A stretch of DNA of 41,388 nucleotides from Candidatus Thermoplasmatota archaeon (GCA_038884455.1 JAWABU010000015.1:1-41388), one strand, 5' to 3'. Positions 8,037-17,477 are shown, counted from the first letter of the stretch. The notes: a model not told the origin generated them from the letters alone. Numbers and translations are program-made.

Positions 8037-8977
8037 TCATTAACACCCTCTCAGCAGCGTCGCTCATCTGCATAGGAATCATTATCATATCATTACTTAT
8101 CACTCGCTTAAAAAACATAAAAATAACTTTTGGTCTCATTATTGCAAATATTGTTGTTTTTATTGGTTCTTTTTTTATTGATCGTGGCCTTATTGCCGAA
8201 CTTGGATTCCGACCGATGTACTTTTCTTTGGAACAAGCACCACAACTGTATACCTTATTTACCTCTATGTTTCTCCATGCAGATCCAATCCATATTTTTG
8301 GAAATATGCTCGTTTTTTTCTTCATGGGAATTGCATTGGAAGACCGTATCGGATGGAAACGATTTTTCATAATATATATCATAACTGGCATGTGTGGAGC
8401 GTTGGCTCATTCGCTACTCGATCTCACCTCGACAACACCACTTATTGGGGCTTCAGGTGCAATCTTTGGCATTCTCGGAGCATTTGCTGCTGCCTACCCA
8501 CATGATGAAATCGTTATGCCTGTACCCATAGGAATTATGTTTATCATGCGGATTAAAGTCATTTATGCAGCAATGCTCTTTGCACTTATGGAAACTTTGT
8601 TTGTTTTTATGGGAGGACAAAGTAACACGGCACACTTTGCGCATCTCGGTGGTTTAGTTAGTGGTATTGTTCTTGCAATGATACTTCTAGGCGGACAAGG
8701 GCAGAAAATTAACGACGAAAAAATCAAAGTATCGTATGCTTCACGGTATGTTCCAAAAATAAAAAACATTAATATCTCAAATTTAAGAAAACTTGCAGTC
8801 ACGCCACAGCTTCAAGAAATGATTCATCGAATTGAACACGAATCAGTTCCACAAGTACGAGATCTCTGGATCGAACATTTCATCGAAAAGACTCGATGTC
8901 CAGTATGTCAAAAGCCATTACATCATTTTGATCGGAGAGTCTGGTGTGAAGATAATCATTTTCGGACAGAATATTAA
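8027..8977 (+). CDS. Rhomboid family intramembrane serine protease with C-terminal zinc-ribbon-like tail
   Basis: A membrane protease expected to cut transmembrane segments of other proteins. The 316-residue protein has about six or seven hydrophobic helices. HADPIHIFGNM at 84-94 is the conserved loop-helix region, GASG at 141-144 carries nucleophile S143, and AHFAHLGG at 202-209 contains the probable catalytic histidine H206, so the Ser-His dyad is complete. The tail after about 230 is soluble and ends in C291-x2-C294 with C307 and H311, a zinc-ribbon-like set unusual for core rhomboids. The start codon lies inside the 3' end of the surface-protein gene (10-bp overlap), implying translational coupling; that protein is a natural candidate substrate, by inference only. 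Confidence 0.92.
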   Translation: MEIIINTLSAASLICIGIIIISLLITRLKNIKITFGLIIANIVVFIGSFFIDRGLIAELGFRPMYFSLEQAPQLYTLFTSMFLHADPIHIFGNMLVFFFMGIALEDRIGWKRFFIIYIITGMCGALAHSLLDLTSTTPLIGASGAIFGILGAFAAAYPHDEIVMPVPIGIMFIMRIKVIYAAMLFALMETLFVFMGGQSNTAHFAHLGGLVSGIVLAMILLGGQGQKINDEKIKVSYASRYVPKIKNINISNLRKLAVTPQLQEMIHRIEHESVPQVRDLWIEHFIEKTRCPVCQKPLHHFDRRVWCEDNHFRTEY

Positions 8978-9909
8978 AAAACATATGAGAGACCTACAAG
9001 TTCTCCAAAAAAAAGAAAACTTCCAACAATATAGCCAAAGATAGCACCGCCACACAGACACGGAAGTCCTGCTTGCGGTTTCCCTTTTATTACAAAGATC
9101 ATAAGAACAGCAAAACCAACGAGAGTTCCTGCAATAACTGACAACGCAACAGGTAATGCATATTCTACAGAATGATACACTGAAACAACTAAGATACCAG
9201 GCATGACAACATCACCTAGACCCATAAAAAATGCATCGCGTTCTTGATTTTCTTTTAATTTTTCCTTCAAACTTTTTGTTTCTTGGAGCAGAGAATAACG
9301 CCATATTTTTGGTACAACTAACAAGACCGGGAGTTTTAAATCCATAACTGTATCTGCAAGATCAATCATATGTTTGGTTTTATAGACCGATATTGCATCA
9401 TACAGCGCTAAAATGATAAGTAAAATGATAACCAAGAAAACAGTCAGTGACATACCTAAAATAGCAATAGCGCCTGCACCGACAAGAACCCCACAGATAT
9501 CTATGATATACCATTCAGGATATTTATATAATACAATGAGAAGAGAAACAGTTATAAGAACCGCTAAAAGAAACGCAATCAGGTCAAGTGTCTCTCCGAA
9601 AAAAAACAAAAGCAAAGGATACAGAATAAAAAACGATGTATATCCAACAGCTCCAAGAATAATAATCTGGATCACTTTTTTTTTCCAAAAACGAGCAATC
9701 AGAAGGATAATCCCTGTCGTCGCAAGGAGAAGAGTAAAAATGATAACAAGATTCATCGGATCGTTAGGTTCCTCAAAAGCAGGTTGAACACCAACATCTT
9801 GAAATGGTCTAATAACAAGTAGACCTAAACCATGAATTATTAGGAAAAAACAAGCCATGAGAACAATCGGAGCGACCAGATGTCTATTGCAAGCAGTTTC
9901 ATCATGCAT
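8974..9909 (-). CDS. Presenilin/SPP-type intramembrane aspartyl protease (A22 family)
   Basis: A 311-residue polytopic membrane protein with about nine hydrophobic segments. It carries the paired aspartates of the GxGD proteases: D171 in ALYDAIS and D233 in MGLGDVVMPG. The third signature, usually PAL, reads P283-C284-L285 here (GLPCLCGG), a conservative change. Archaeal members of this family (PF06550) cleave type II transmembrane or signal-peptide-like helices. Its stop codon overlaps the stop of the convergent rhomboid gene, so two mechanistically different intramembrane proteases sit tail to tail. thiC is 75 bp upstream on the same strand and may be cotranscribed. Confidence 0.9.
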   Translation of the reverse strand: MHDETACNRHLVAPIVLMACFFLIIHGLGLLVIRPFQDVGVQPAFEEPNDPMNLVIIFTLLLATTGIILLIARFWKKKVIQIIILGAVGYTSFFILYPLLLFFFGETLDLIAFLLAVLITVSLLIVLYKYPEWYIIDICGVLVGAGAIAILGMSLTVFLVIILLIILALYDAISVYKTKHMIDLADTVMDLKLPVLLVVPKIWRYSLLQETKSLKEKLKENQERDAFFMGLGDVVMPGILVVSVYHSVEYALPVALSVIAGTLVGFAVLMIFVIKGKPQAGLPCLCGGAIFGYIVGSFLFFGELVGLSYVF

Positions 9910-9984
9910 AAGAAACCAAGAATAGCAGAGGTGTATTTAATGCAATTGATATTCTATCCAACAATACACGAGCATAAAAAAGCA

Positions 9985-11268
9985 TTATTGTTTCTTTTCA
10001 AGATGTTTTTGCACAAGCTCAAGTGCACAAAGTGAACCACACATAGAACACGCATTTGTATCTTCACAGGGGAATCGCTTTGTCCGATACTCCCGAGCTT
10101 TAACAGGATCAATACAGAGCTTAAACATCTTCTCCCAATCAAGCTTCTCGCGAGCAACACTAAAAGAGTGATCAATATCTCGATCAAGACCCCGAGCAAT
10201 ATCAGCGGCATGTGCAGCAATTCTCGTTGCAATCACTCCTTCACGAACGTCATTTTTATCTGGTAATGCAAGATGTTCAGCTGGAGTCACATAGCACAAA
10301 AAGTCAGCACCATAAAAACCTGCAAGAGCACCGCCGATACCGCCTACAAAATGATCATAACCTGGCGCTATATCGGTCACGAGTGGCCCGAGAACAAAAT
10401 ACGGAGCGCCTTGAGTAACAGCTTTCATGACTTTGATATTTGATTCAATATCTGATAACGGCATGTGACCAGGACCTTCCACCATGCATTGGACACCAGC
10501 CTCTCGACAACGATCAACTAATTCACCTATAATCAAAAGTTCTTGGAATTTTGCCCGATCATTTGAATCATGTATCGCACCTGATCGCATTCCATCACCA
10601 AGACTTAAGGTAACGTCATATCGCTTAGCCAGTTCCAAAAGGTATTCAAAATTCGAGTACAACGGATTCTCTTTTCCATGATGTAGTATCCATGCCATAT
10701 GAAAAGAACCTCCGCGAGAAACCATGGGTATTAATCGCTTTTGTCGCTGAAGTCGAAGTATACTTTCCTTGGTGATACCAGCATGAACAACAAGGAAATC
10801 AACTCCCTGTTTTGCATGTTTTTCAATATTGTTAAAAATATCATCCTCAGACATATCAACAATTGCACCGTGTTTCTCAACTGCCTCGATACCTGCTTGA
10901 TACACAGGAACTGTACCAAAAGGAATTTGTATCTTTTTTAATATAGAACAACGGATACAATCAAGGTCACCTCCTGTTGATAAATCCATTACTGCATGAG
11001 CACCTGCCTCTGCAGCAACTACGGCTTTTTCAATTTCTTCATCAATATTACAATGTTCACGAGACGAGCCAATATTTGCGTTAACTTTAACCCGTAAACC
11101 TTGCCCAATACCAAGAGAACAGGGATCATGAATCGGATTATATGGAATGACAATACGTCCTGCGGCAACACCTCGGATTATATCATCAATCTCAATATGT
11201 TCAGATTTCGCGATTTGTTTCATCTGAAAAGTCGATTTTCCTTGCTTTGCAACAGTTAACTGAGTCAT
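9985..11268 (-). CDS. thiC: Phosphomethylpyrimidine synthase ThiC
   Basis: A radical SAM enzyme converting aminoimidazole ribotide to HMP phosphate for thiamine synthesis. The 427-residue protein matches the family throughout: VNANIGSS for substrate binding, DLSTGGDLD, VSRGGSF, DGMRSGAIHDS, EGPGHMPL and GPLVTDIAPGYDH. The C-terminal cluster motif is C407-x2-C410-x3-C414, one residue shorter in the second gap than the CX2CX4C of bacterial ThiC. The ATG at 11268 is preferred over an upstream in-frame ATG at 11286 because ATAGGAGTCCTT directly precedes it. No TPP riboswitch core was recognised upstream. Confidence 0.95.
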   Translation of the reverse strand: MTQLTVAKQGKSTFQMKQIAKSEHIEIDDIIRGVAAGRIVIPYNPIHDPCSLGIGQGLRVKVNANIGSSREHCNIDEEIEKAVVAAEAGAHAVMDLSTGGDLDCIRCSILKKIQIPFGTVPVYQAGIEAVEKHGAIVDMSEDDIFNNIEKHAKQGVDFLVVHAGITKESILRLQRQKRLIPMVSRGGSFHMAWILHHGKENPLYSNFEYLLELAKRYDVTLSLGDGMRSGAIHDSNDRAKFQELLIIGELVDRCREAGVQCMVEGPGHMPLSDIESNIKVMKAVTQGAPYFVLGPLVTDIAPGYDHFVGGIGGALAGFYGADFLCYVTPAEHLALPDKNDVREGVIATRIAAHAADIARGLDRDIDHSFSVAREKLDWEKMFKLCIDPVKAREYRTKRFPCEDTNACSMCGSLCALELVQKHLEKKQ

Positions 11269-11571
11269 AAGGACTCCTATAATCAACTTCCCCTTTATAT
11301 CTCTTTAACCATACCTTAAAAAAAACAAAATACTTGATTATGGCCCAGGGGTACTTTTGATATTCTTATAACTTCGATTTCAAGATAAGAATCAAAATAA
11401 ATGATATAATAATTCAGATAACAAAATAACAGCAGTACTCCAAATAAAGTTTAGCTGTTTGAGAACTATTTGAATCATATTTGGTGATTGATCCTAAAAA
11501 AACCAAGATAGACCATAATGCTAAAAATATAAACTTCGATTCAGTATCAAAAAAAATAATTGGGGCAAGAT
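11269..11571. other. Divergent promoter region between thiC and polD small subunit, with a hairpin
   Basis: A hairpin can form at 11355-11397: TTTTGAT plus TCTTAT pair with ATAAGAATCAAAA, with a 2-nt AT bulge and a 15-nt loop, giving 13 pairs. It lies between the two divergent promoters and could act as an operator or a barrier to readthrough. A TATA-like AAATATAAA at 11525-11533 sits about 40 bp upstream of the polymerase start. Confidence 0.5.
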
Positions 11572-13242
11572 ATGAACAACATTCTAAAAATATTCTCAGA
11601 ACATGGAACTTTCATTCAACCAGATGCATTTGAGTATATTTCATCAAAAGAAAAACCTGACGAATTTGCCTCAATTTTACTTCAAAATCTCAAAGAATAT
11701 CCTTTGGTTCTAACCGTTGAAACAGTAAAAGATCTCGAACAAAATCTTCAACCGTTCAGATCCCTAGATCAAAAAAAACCAGAAGAAAACATTATTTTAA
11801 AGAAAGAAGTACAAAAAAAACTTCTTTCTGAAGTGTACGGTGGTAAAATAAAAATTGGTGAACTTTCTGAAGAACTTGAAGAAGATGAAGAAGATTCTGA
11901 AGAACAAAGCTCAGAAAATGACAAACCAGTAATAACCCATCTGCAACCTTTAAAAATATCGCCAAGCAGAGGATGGAAACCCCTTGCTCAAGAATACGCC
12001 CCTGAAATCAATATCATCAAAGACATCACAGGAAACAGTATGTGTGAAGGAACAACACAAGATTTCGTTAAACTCTTCAGAGATCGATATGAATCTATAT
12101 GTAAAATTATCCGTTCACAACGACGGGAAATCTCAAATATTCAGCCCATCGGTAGAATCAAAAAAAATCAAACTGAAATACAGCTTATCGGCATGGTTAA
12201 AACGGTTAAAACTACGTCAAATGGTCATAAACTCATCGAACTTGAAGATGAAACAGGAACTGCAACACTACTTGCGTTAAAAAACAACCCTGAAGCATTC
12301 TCCCTTGCATCTGAAGTTCTTACTGACGAAATTATCGGTGTAGTTGGAAAGATCAGTAAAAATGGTGATTTAATTATTATTCAAAATATTATTTTTCCTG
12401 ATATTAGAATCCATAACGAAAAAAAGAAAATAGAACTGCCACTCTGTGCTGCATTTCTTTCAGATATTCACATCGGAAGTAAAATGTTTATGCACAATGA
12501 ATGGACGCAGTTTCTGCAGTGGATCAACGGAAATCTGGGAAACTCTCGACAAAAAGATGTTGCAAGTAGAATTAAATATCTCATCCTTCCAGGAGATCTT
12601 GTCGATGGCATCGGCATTTATCCAAATCAAGAAAAAGAACTCGCCATAAGTAATATCTATGCGCAATACGAAGCATTAGCCCAGCAGCTCAGTCTCATTC
12701 CTGATCATATTACAATCCTGCTTCAGCCAGGAAATCATGATGCTGTACGGCCTGCTGAACCTCAACCCACGTTTGAAAAAGAAATCCGTGATCTTTTCCA
12801 GGGAAAAGATTTCCGATTTATTGGAAATCCGTGTTACTTCACCATACATTCTGTTGAAATACTGTCGTATCATGGGCAAAGTTTGCTTGATTTTGCAACC
12901 CAGATTCAACACGTGAATTACAATGAACCAACTGAAGCTATGAAAATCATGCTGAAAAAAAGACATCTCTCACCAGTGTATGGAGGGTACACCCCACTTG
13001 CCCCAGAACATATCGATTATATGATTATTGATCGCGTTCCCGACATCTTTGTTACCGGACATGTTCATACTGCAAAAATAGACACGTATCGAGGAGTAAC
13101 TCTTATCAATGCTTCTAGCTGGCAGGCACAAACAACTTATCAAAAAATGCTGAACTTTGTCCCAGATTCTGCTAAACTTCCAATCGTCGATCTGAAAACA
13201 GGAACTGCAACAACTATGGATTTTAGTAAAAGTATCTCTTGA
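11572..13242 (+). CDS. polB: DNA polymerase D small subunit (DP1), 3'-5' proofreading exonuclease
   Basis: The 556-residue proofreading subunit of the archaeal replicative polymerase PolD. An N-terminal helical region and an acidic linker (about 100-116) precede an OB fold (about 190-280) and a calcineurin-like phosphodiesterase domain. The metal-binding motifs are complete: SDIH (D298, H300), PGDLVDG (D342), GNHD (N388, H389, D390), then YHGQSLLD and GHVHT. The exonuclease should therefore be active. The frame also opens with TTG at 11560, but the ATG at 11572 is preferred because GGGG lies at a suitable distance upstream. The large subunit follows after 102 bp on the same strand. Confidence 0.95.
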   Translation: MNNILKIFSEHGTFIQPDAFEYISSKEKPDEFASILLQNLKEYPLVLTVETVKDLEQNLQPFRSLDQKKPEENIILKKEVQKKLLSEVYGGKIKIGELSEELEEDEEDSEEQSSENDKPVITHLQPLKISPSRGWKPLAQEYAPEINIIKDITGNSMCEGTTQDFVKLFRDRYESICKIIRSQRREISNIQPIGRIKKNQTEIQLIGMVKTVKTTSNGHKLIELEDETGTATLLALKNNPEAFSLASEVLTDEIIGVVGKISKNGDLIIIQNIIFPDIRIHNEKKKIELPLCAAFLSDIHIGSKMFMHNEWTQFLQWINGNLGNSRQKDVASRIKYLILPGDLVDGIGIYPNQEKELAISNIYAQYEALAQQLSLIPDHITILLQPGNHDAVRPAEPQPTFEKEIRDLFQGKDFRFIGNPCYFTIHSVEILSYHGQSLLDFATQIQHVNYNEPTEAMKIMLKKRHLSPVYGGYTPLAPEHIDYMIIDRVPDIFVTGHVHTAKIDTYRGVTLINASSWQAQTTYQKMLNFVPDSAKLPIVDLKTGTATTMDFSKSIS

Positions 13243-13344
13243 ACACCAAAAGAAAAATTAAAAAGTTATAACAAAACGAACGCAAAAGTTTAAACATATG
13301 CTTTCTATTTCTACTATCAATCATTTTTTCGGGCGAGAAAAGAT

Positions 13345-16300
13345 ATGGATGGGGAGTTAACCAGCAACGTCGTGGCAAGTTCAACGATGCAACAATATTT
13401 CTCAGAGTTGCAACAAGAGATCAACCGATGCTATTCAATTGCACAACAAGCAAGAAAACAAGGAAAAGATCCGACGTTTTCAGTAGAAATTCCACAAGCA
13501 CTTGATCTTGCAGCTCGTGTTGAACAACTCGTCGGACCTGAAAATATTGCACCGCTTATTAGAACCATCACAAAAAAAATTAACAACCGTGAATTAGTAT
13601 CACTAGAGATCGCAAAACAAATCGCAAGTGGAACAATCTATACATTCCATTCCACTGAAAAAGCTCTTGATCAAGCGATTAGAACCGGTCTTGCTATTCT
13701 CACAGAAGGTGTCCTTGTTGCACCTCTCGAAGGAATCGCAGAAGTAAAACTCGGAACAAATAAAGATGGTACAAAATATGTTGATCTATATTTTTCAGGT
13801 CCAATCCGAAGTGCAGGTGGAACCGGACAAGCGATGAGTGTACTCCTTGCTGATGTTGTCAGACGGCAACTTGGTCTTGCTGCATACCAACCAACAACTG
13901 GTGAAATTGAACGATATAAAGAAGAAATTCCTCTCTATAAACGCGTTCAACATCTTCAATATTTACCAACAGCAGATGAGATCGAATTAGTTGTGAAAAA
14001 CTGTCCCATTTGCATCAATGGTGAAGGAACAGAGGATGAAGAGGTAACAGGATACCGTGATCTACCTCGAGTCGAAACCAACCGTCTTCGAGGTGGTGCT
14101 TGTCTTGTTATTGCTGAAGGACTCTGTTTAAAAGCTCCAAAAATCTATAAACATATTAAAAAACTTAATCTGACAGGTTGGGAATTTCTTGAAACCTTCG
14201 TAAACAAAGGCGTAGAACCTGATAAAAAAACTTCTGAAATCCCTCCAATACCACCATCGTCAAAATATATTGGAGAAGTGATAGCAGGACGACCTGTTCT
14301 TTCACATCCTTCACGAAAAGGAGGATTTCGACTTCGATATGGACGTGCACGAACTGCAGGTCTTGCATCTACTGCAATAAACCCTGCAGCTATGTACATT
14401 CTCGATGGTTTTATTACAGTTGGAACACAGATGAAAACAGAACGGCCAGGAAAAGGAACAATCGGGACCCCCTGTGATAGTATTGAAGGGCCTATTGTTC
14501 TACTTACAAATGGTGATCTCGTCCAAATCAATAATATAAGCAACGTGCCAAAAGATATAAAAAAAATTATAGATCTTGGAGAAATACTCATTCCGTTTGG
14601 GGAATTTATTGAAAACAATGCACTCTTGCCTGATGCAAGTTACACCTATGAATGGTGGATACAAGAACTTCAAAAATCATTATCGATCCAGCCGCCACAA
14701 TACACGTATCATCATATTCTCCAGGCAGATCAAGCTTGTCAGAAAAAAATTCAAGGAGATCTTCAAAAAACTATCAATCTTGAGCATCCAACTGCAGAAG
14801 AAGCATTTCTCATTTCAGAACAGTATCGCATCCCCCTGCACCCTAAGTATAATCTTTTTTGGCATGATATCTCATCGGAAGACATTGTACAACTTGCAAC
14901 ATATATCAAGCAGCATGGAAAACTCAGCAAAGAAGAAAACATACACCATCTGGTAATTCCGCATGATGAAAAAATAAAAAACATCCTTATCGAACTTGGA
15001 GCATTACATCGTCAACGAGAGGGAAAACTTATTTTTGATACCTATACGTATTCATTGTTGAGATGTCTTGGTTTCGATATCCAAGATAATACGATTGTTG
15101 AAACAAAACGATTCTCTTACCTAACTGAATCAACTGATAGTATTTCTCTTGTTTCAAAACTCAGCGGCGTCACAATCAGGCCACGAGCGCCAACACGTAT
15201 CGGGACAAGGATGGGACGGCCAGAAAAAGCAGCAGCGCGAAAAATGCGCCCCCCACCTCATGTACTTTTTCCACTTGGAAACTACGGTGGCAACCAACGA
15301 TTGTTCTCAACTGCTGCTGAAAACGCAGTAATTGAAGTAGAAGTAGGAAAACGAAAATGTACTCAATGCCACGCAACCACCTATAAAATATCGTGTAGCT
15401 GTGGAGGACACACAGAACCTATTGAAGGACGTATTGAAACCCACCAAATCAATATCGGTGAAGAACTAACAATTGCCAAAGAGAACATCAAAGAACGAAA
15501 CCTGCCCGAGACAATCAAAGGTGTCATCGGCACAATATCAAAATATAAAACACCAGAACCTCTAGAAAAAGGTATCCTTCGCGCAAAACACGATGTTCAT
15601 GTTTTCAAAGATGGAACAATCCGTTTTGATATGACCGACGCCCCGCTTACACATTTTAAACCAAAAGAGATTAACACTCCAGTGAAACGACTACGAGAAC
15701 TTGGATACACTAAAGATTATCTAGGAAATAATCTTGAACATGATGAACAAATCTGCGAGTTAAAAGTACAGGATGTGATTATCTCCAATACTTGTGCAGA
15801 TTTTTTCATTCAGGTTTCAAAATTCATTGATGATCTTCTGGCGAAATTCTACGGTTTAGATCGATTCTATAAAGTGAAAAAACCTCAAGATCTCACAGGT
15901 CATCTTGTTGTAGGACTTGCCCCACATACCTCTGCAGGAGCTTTAGGAAGAATCATTGGTTATACCAACGCTCAGGTCTGCTATGCTCATCCTTTTTATC
16001 ATGCAACGAAGCGCCGGAACGCAGATGGCGATGAAGATGGTTTAATGCTTCTTATGGATGCTCTGCTCAATTTTTCTTTATCGTATATCCCTGATAAACG
16101 GGGGGGAAAAATGGATTTGCCACTTATTCTTACAACCCGTCTTGATCCCTCAGAAGTCGACAAGGAAGCGCATAATCTTGACACCTTATCTCGATATCCA
16201 TTAGCATTCTATGAGGCAACTCGAAGACATGAACAAGCAAAAAATCTGGAATCAATCATGGGATTAGTGTCTTCACGACTCGGTACAGAGCTACAATATG

Positions 16301-16773
16301 AACACTTTGGATTTACTCATGATACTACAGATATTGCTGCTGGTCCTAAAGAATCCTTGTATAAAACATTGAAAACGATGATGGATAAAATGAATGTTCA
16401 ACTCAGTCTTGCTGCAAAAATTCGTGCTGTCGATGAAGCAGACGTTGCCTACAAGGTGATAGAACGTCATTTCCTTCCAGATATCCTTGGAAATCTTAGA
16501 GCGTTTAGCAAGCAATCAGTTCGCTGTCCAACCTGTAATATAACCTACCGGCGGATGCCACTCCAAGGTTCTTGTTTGCAATGCAACGGAAAACTTACCT
16601 TAACTGTCCACGAAATGTCGGTGAAAAAATATCTAGAGATTTCACGAGAAATCGCTGATCGGTACAATCTTCCCATGTACGCGCGCCAGAGAATAATTCT
16701 GGTTGAAAAATCAATCGATTCTTTGTTTCAGAGCGATAAAATAAAAAACACAAAACTAACAGATTTTTTCTAA
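13345..16773 (+). CDS. polC: DNA polymerase D large catalytic subunit (DP2), intein-free
   Basis: The 1142-residue polymerizing subunit of PolD. The N-terminal part contains the GPIRSAGGTGQA motif. The catalytic NADGDED stretch starts at N892, with D894 and D896 the likely metal-binding aspartates. Zinc-binding clusters are visible near 672 (CTQC with CSC) and from C1061 (CPTC with CLQC). The last residues, NTKLTDFF, resemble a PIP box for binding PCNA. No intein interrupts the catalytic site, although this position is a known intein site in other archaea. The upstream gap has a TATA-like AAAGTTTAAA, so it may have its own promoter as well as readthrough from polB. Confidence 0.97.
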   Translation: MDGELTSNVVASSTMQQYFSELQQEINRCYSIAQQARKQGKDPTFSVEIPQALDLAARVEQLVGPENIAPLIRTITKKINNRELVSLEIAKQIASGTIYTFHSTEKALDQAIRTGLAILTEGVLVAPLEGIAEVKLGTNKDGTKYVDLYFSGPIRSAGGTGQAMSVLLADVVRRQLGLAAYQPTTGEIERYKEEIPLYKRVQHLQYLPTADEIELVVKNCPICINGEGTEDEEVTGYRDLPRVETNRLRGGACLVIAEGLCLKAPKIYKHIKKLNLTGWEFLETFVNKGVEPDKKTSEIPPIPPSSKYIGEVIAGRPVLSHPSRKGGFRLRYGRARTAGLASTAINPAAMYILDGFITVGTQMKTERPGKGTIGTPCDSIEGPIVLLTNGDLVQINNISNVPKDIKKIIDLGEILIPFGEFIENNALLPDASYTYEWWIQELQKSLSIQPPQYTYHHILQADQACQKKIQGDLQKTINLEHPTAEEAFLISEQYRIPLHPKYNLFWHDISSEDIVQLATYIKQHGKLSKEENIHHLVIPHDEKIKNILIELGALHRQREGKLIFDTYTYSLLRCLGFDIQDNTIVETKRFSYLTESTDSISLVSKLSGVTIRPRAPTRIGTRMGRPEKAAARKMRPPPHVLFPLGNYGGNQRLFSTAAENAVIEVEVGKRKCTQCHATTYKISCSCGGHTEPIEGRIETHQINIGEELTIAKENIKERNLPETIKGVIGTISKYKTPEPLEKGILRAKHDVHVFKDGTIRFDMTDAPLTHFKPKEINTPVKRLRELGYTKDYLGNNLEHDEQICELKVQDVIISNTCADFFIQVSKFIDDLLAKFYGLDRFYKVKKPQDLTGHLVVGLAPHTSAGALGRIIGYTNAQVCYAHPFYHATKRRNADGDEDGLMLLMDALLNFSLSYIPDKRGGKMDLPLILTTRLDPSEVDKEAHNLDTLSRYPLAFYEATRRHEQAKNLESIMGLVSSRLGTELQYEHFGFTHDTTDIAAGPKESLYKTLKTMMDKMNVQLSLAAKIRAVDEADVAYKVIERHFLPDILGNLRAFSKQSVRCPTCNITYRRMPLQGSCLQCNGKLTLTVHEMSVKKYLEISREIADRYNLPMYARQRIILVEKSIDSLFQSDKIKNTKLTDFF

Positions 16774-16839
16774 GAAGGTACGAAGCACAATGTTGATATA
16801 GCTATTTTTGAATCATCTTTTAGAACGGAATGGATTGTT

Positions 16840-17121
16840 ATGATTGAAACAAAACCACAACAAATCGATAAGCAGACGTGGAACAAAGTATCATTTTATG
16901 TTGACATTATTGTTTTTATTGTCATCGCAATCTCAATTTATCTCTTGATTCTGAATGCTTATGAGGCCGGTAAACTTGCATCGACTCAATATGGTGGTGA
17001 TCAATTGTCAAGTGCATGGATTAATGTTGCTCGAGATATCGCGTTTTTAGCTTTTGGTTTAGCATGGATATTCTTTCGGTTGTATTCCTATCGAGGTATT
17101 GTTGCACGGAGATACTGGTAA
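16840..17121 (+). CDS. Small two-helix membrane protein, function unknown
   Basis: A 93-residue protein with a charged N-terminus (1-18), hydrophobic helices at about 20-42 and 63-83, a roughly 20-residue polar loop between them and a basic C-terminus (RGIVARRYW). The basic end suggests the tail is cytoplasmic. No family is recognised. It lies 66 bp after polC and just before SRP RNA on the same strand. The ribosome binding site is weak, but the regular membrane topology supports a real gene. Confidence 0.65.
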   Translation: MIETKPQQIDKQTWNKVSFYVDIIVFIVIAISIYLLILNAYEAGKLASTQYGGDQLSSAWINVARDIAFLAFGLAWIFFRLYSYRGIVARRYW

Positions 17122-17129
17122 ACATATAC
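17120..17129 (+). promoter_or_regulatory. Probable TATA box for SRP RNA
   Basis: AAACATATAC lies about 20-25 bp upstream of the first helix-1 bases, and partly overlaps the end of the preceding gene. Confidence 0.45.
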
Positions 17130-17145
17130 GTTCATAGTCATAGTG

Positions 17146-17472
17146 GCGAAAGGTGTAGAATAGACTGGGGAGTTAGGCGTTCCCTGCAACCAGAAATCGC
17201 CGATACGCTGGGGTCGAATTCAAAAGGCGGTGTTACGAACAACTATTGATCCGTTTGTTGACGATGAAACCTTGTCCTTTGGGATCAGAGGTGATGATCG
17301 CATACAGCCGGAGGGTTGTATGCTCATCTTTACTGTGGGAACCGGGTCAGGCACGGAAGTGAGCAGCCTTACCACAGACTGCCGATGCTCAAGGGGTGAA
17401 CGGGGTTAAGAATACAGACGGGGCGTCAATGGTATGTCACGTGCACCCACTTGCGAAGCTTCTACACCCGCT
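17146..17472 (+). ncRNA. ffs: Signal recognition particle RNA (7S RNA)
   Basis: The RNA scaffold of archaeal SRP, which binds SRP54 and SRP19 to target nascent membrane and secreted proteins. The hallmark helix 8 is GGTCAGGCACGGAAGTGAGC followed by AGCC, with the GGAA tetraloop (GNAR type) at 17355-17358 closed by CAC/GTG. The ends pair into archaeal helix 1: GGTGTAGAA at 17152-17160 with TTCTACACC at 17460-17468, extended by GCG/CGC around an AAA bulge. The length near 327 nt fits the archaeal type. Exact ends are inferred from pairing and could be off by several bases. Confidence 0.93.
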
Positions 17473-17477
17473 AAAAC

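Noticed and set aside
11269-11400. TPP riboswitch upstream of thiC
   Set aside because: No CTGAGA or other conserved TPP core was found on the minus strand, and the leader appears very short.
14145-14618. 157-residue minus-strand ORF inside polC
   Set aside because: It lies wholly antisense to conserved polymerase sequence, with no ribosome binding site or family features.
15990-16060. Intein at the PolD large-subunit catalytic site
   Set aside because: The NADGDED motif is continuous with the flanking family sequence and the protein has normal length.
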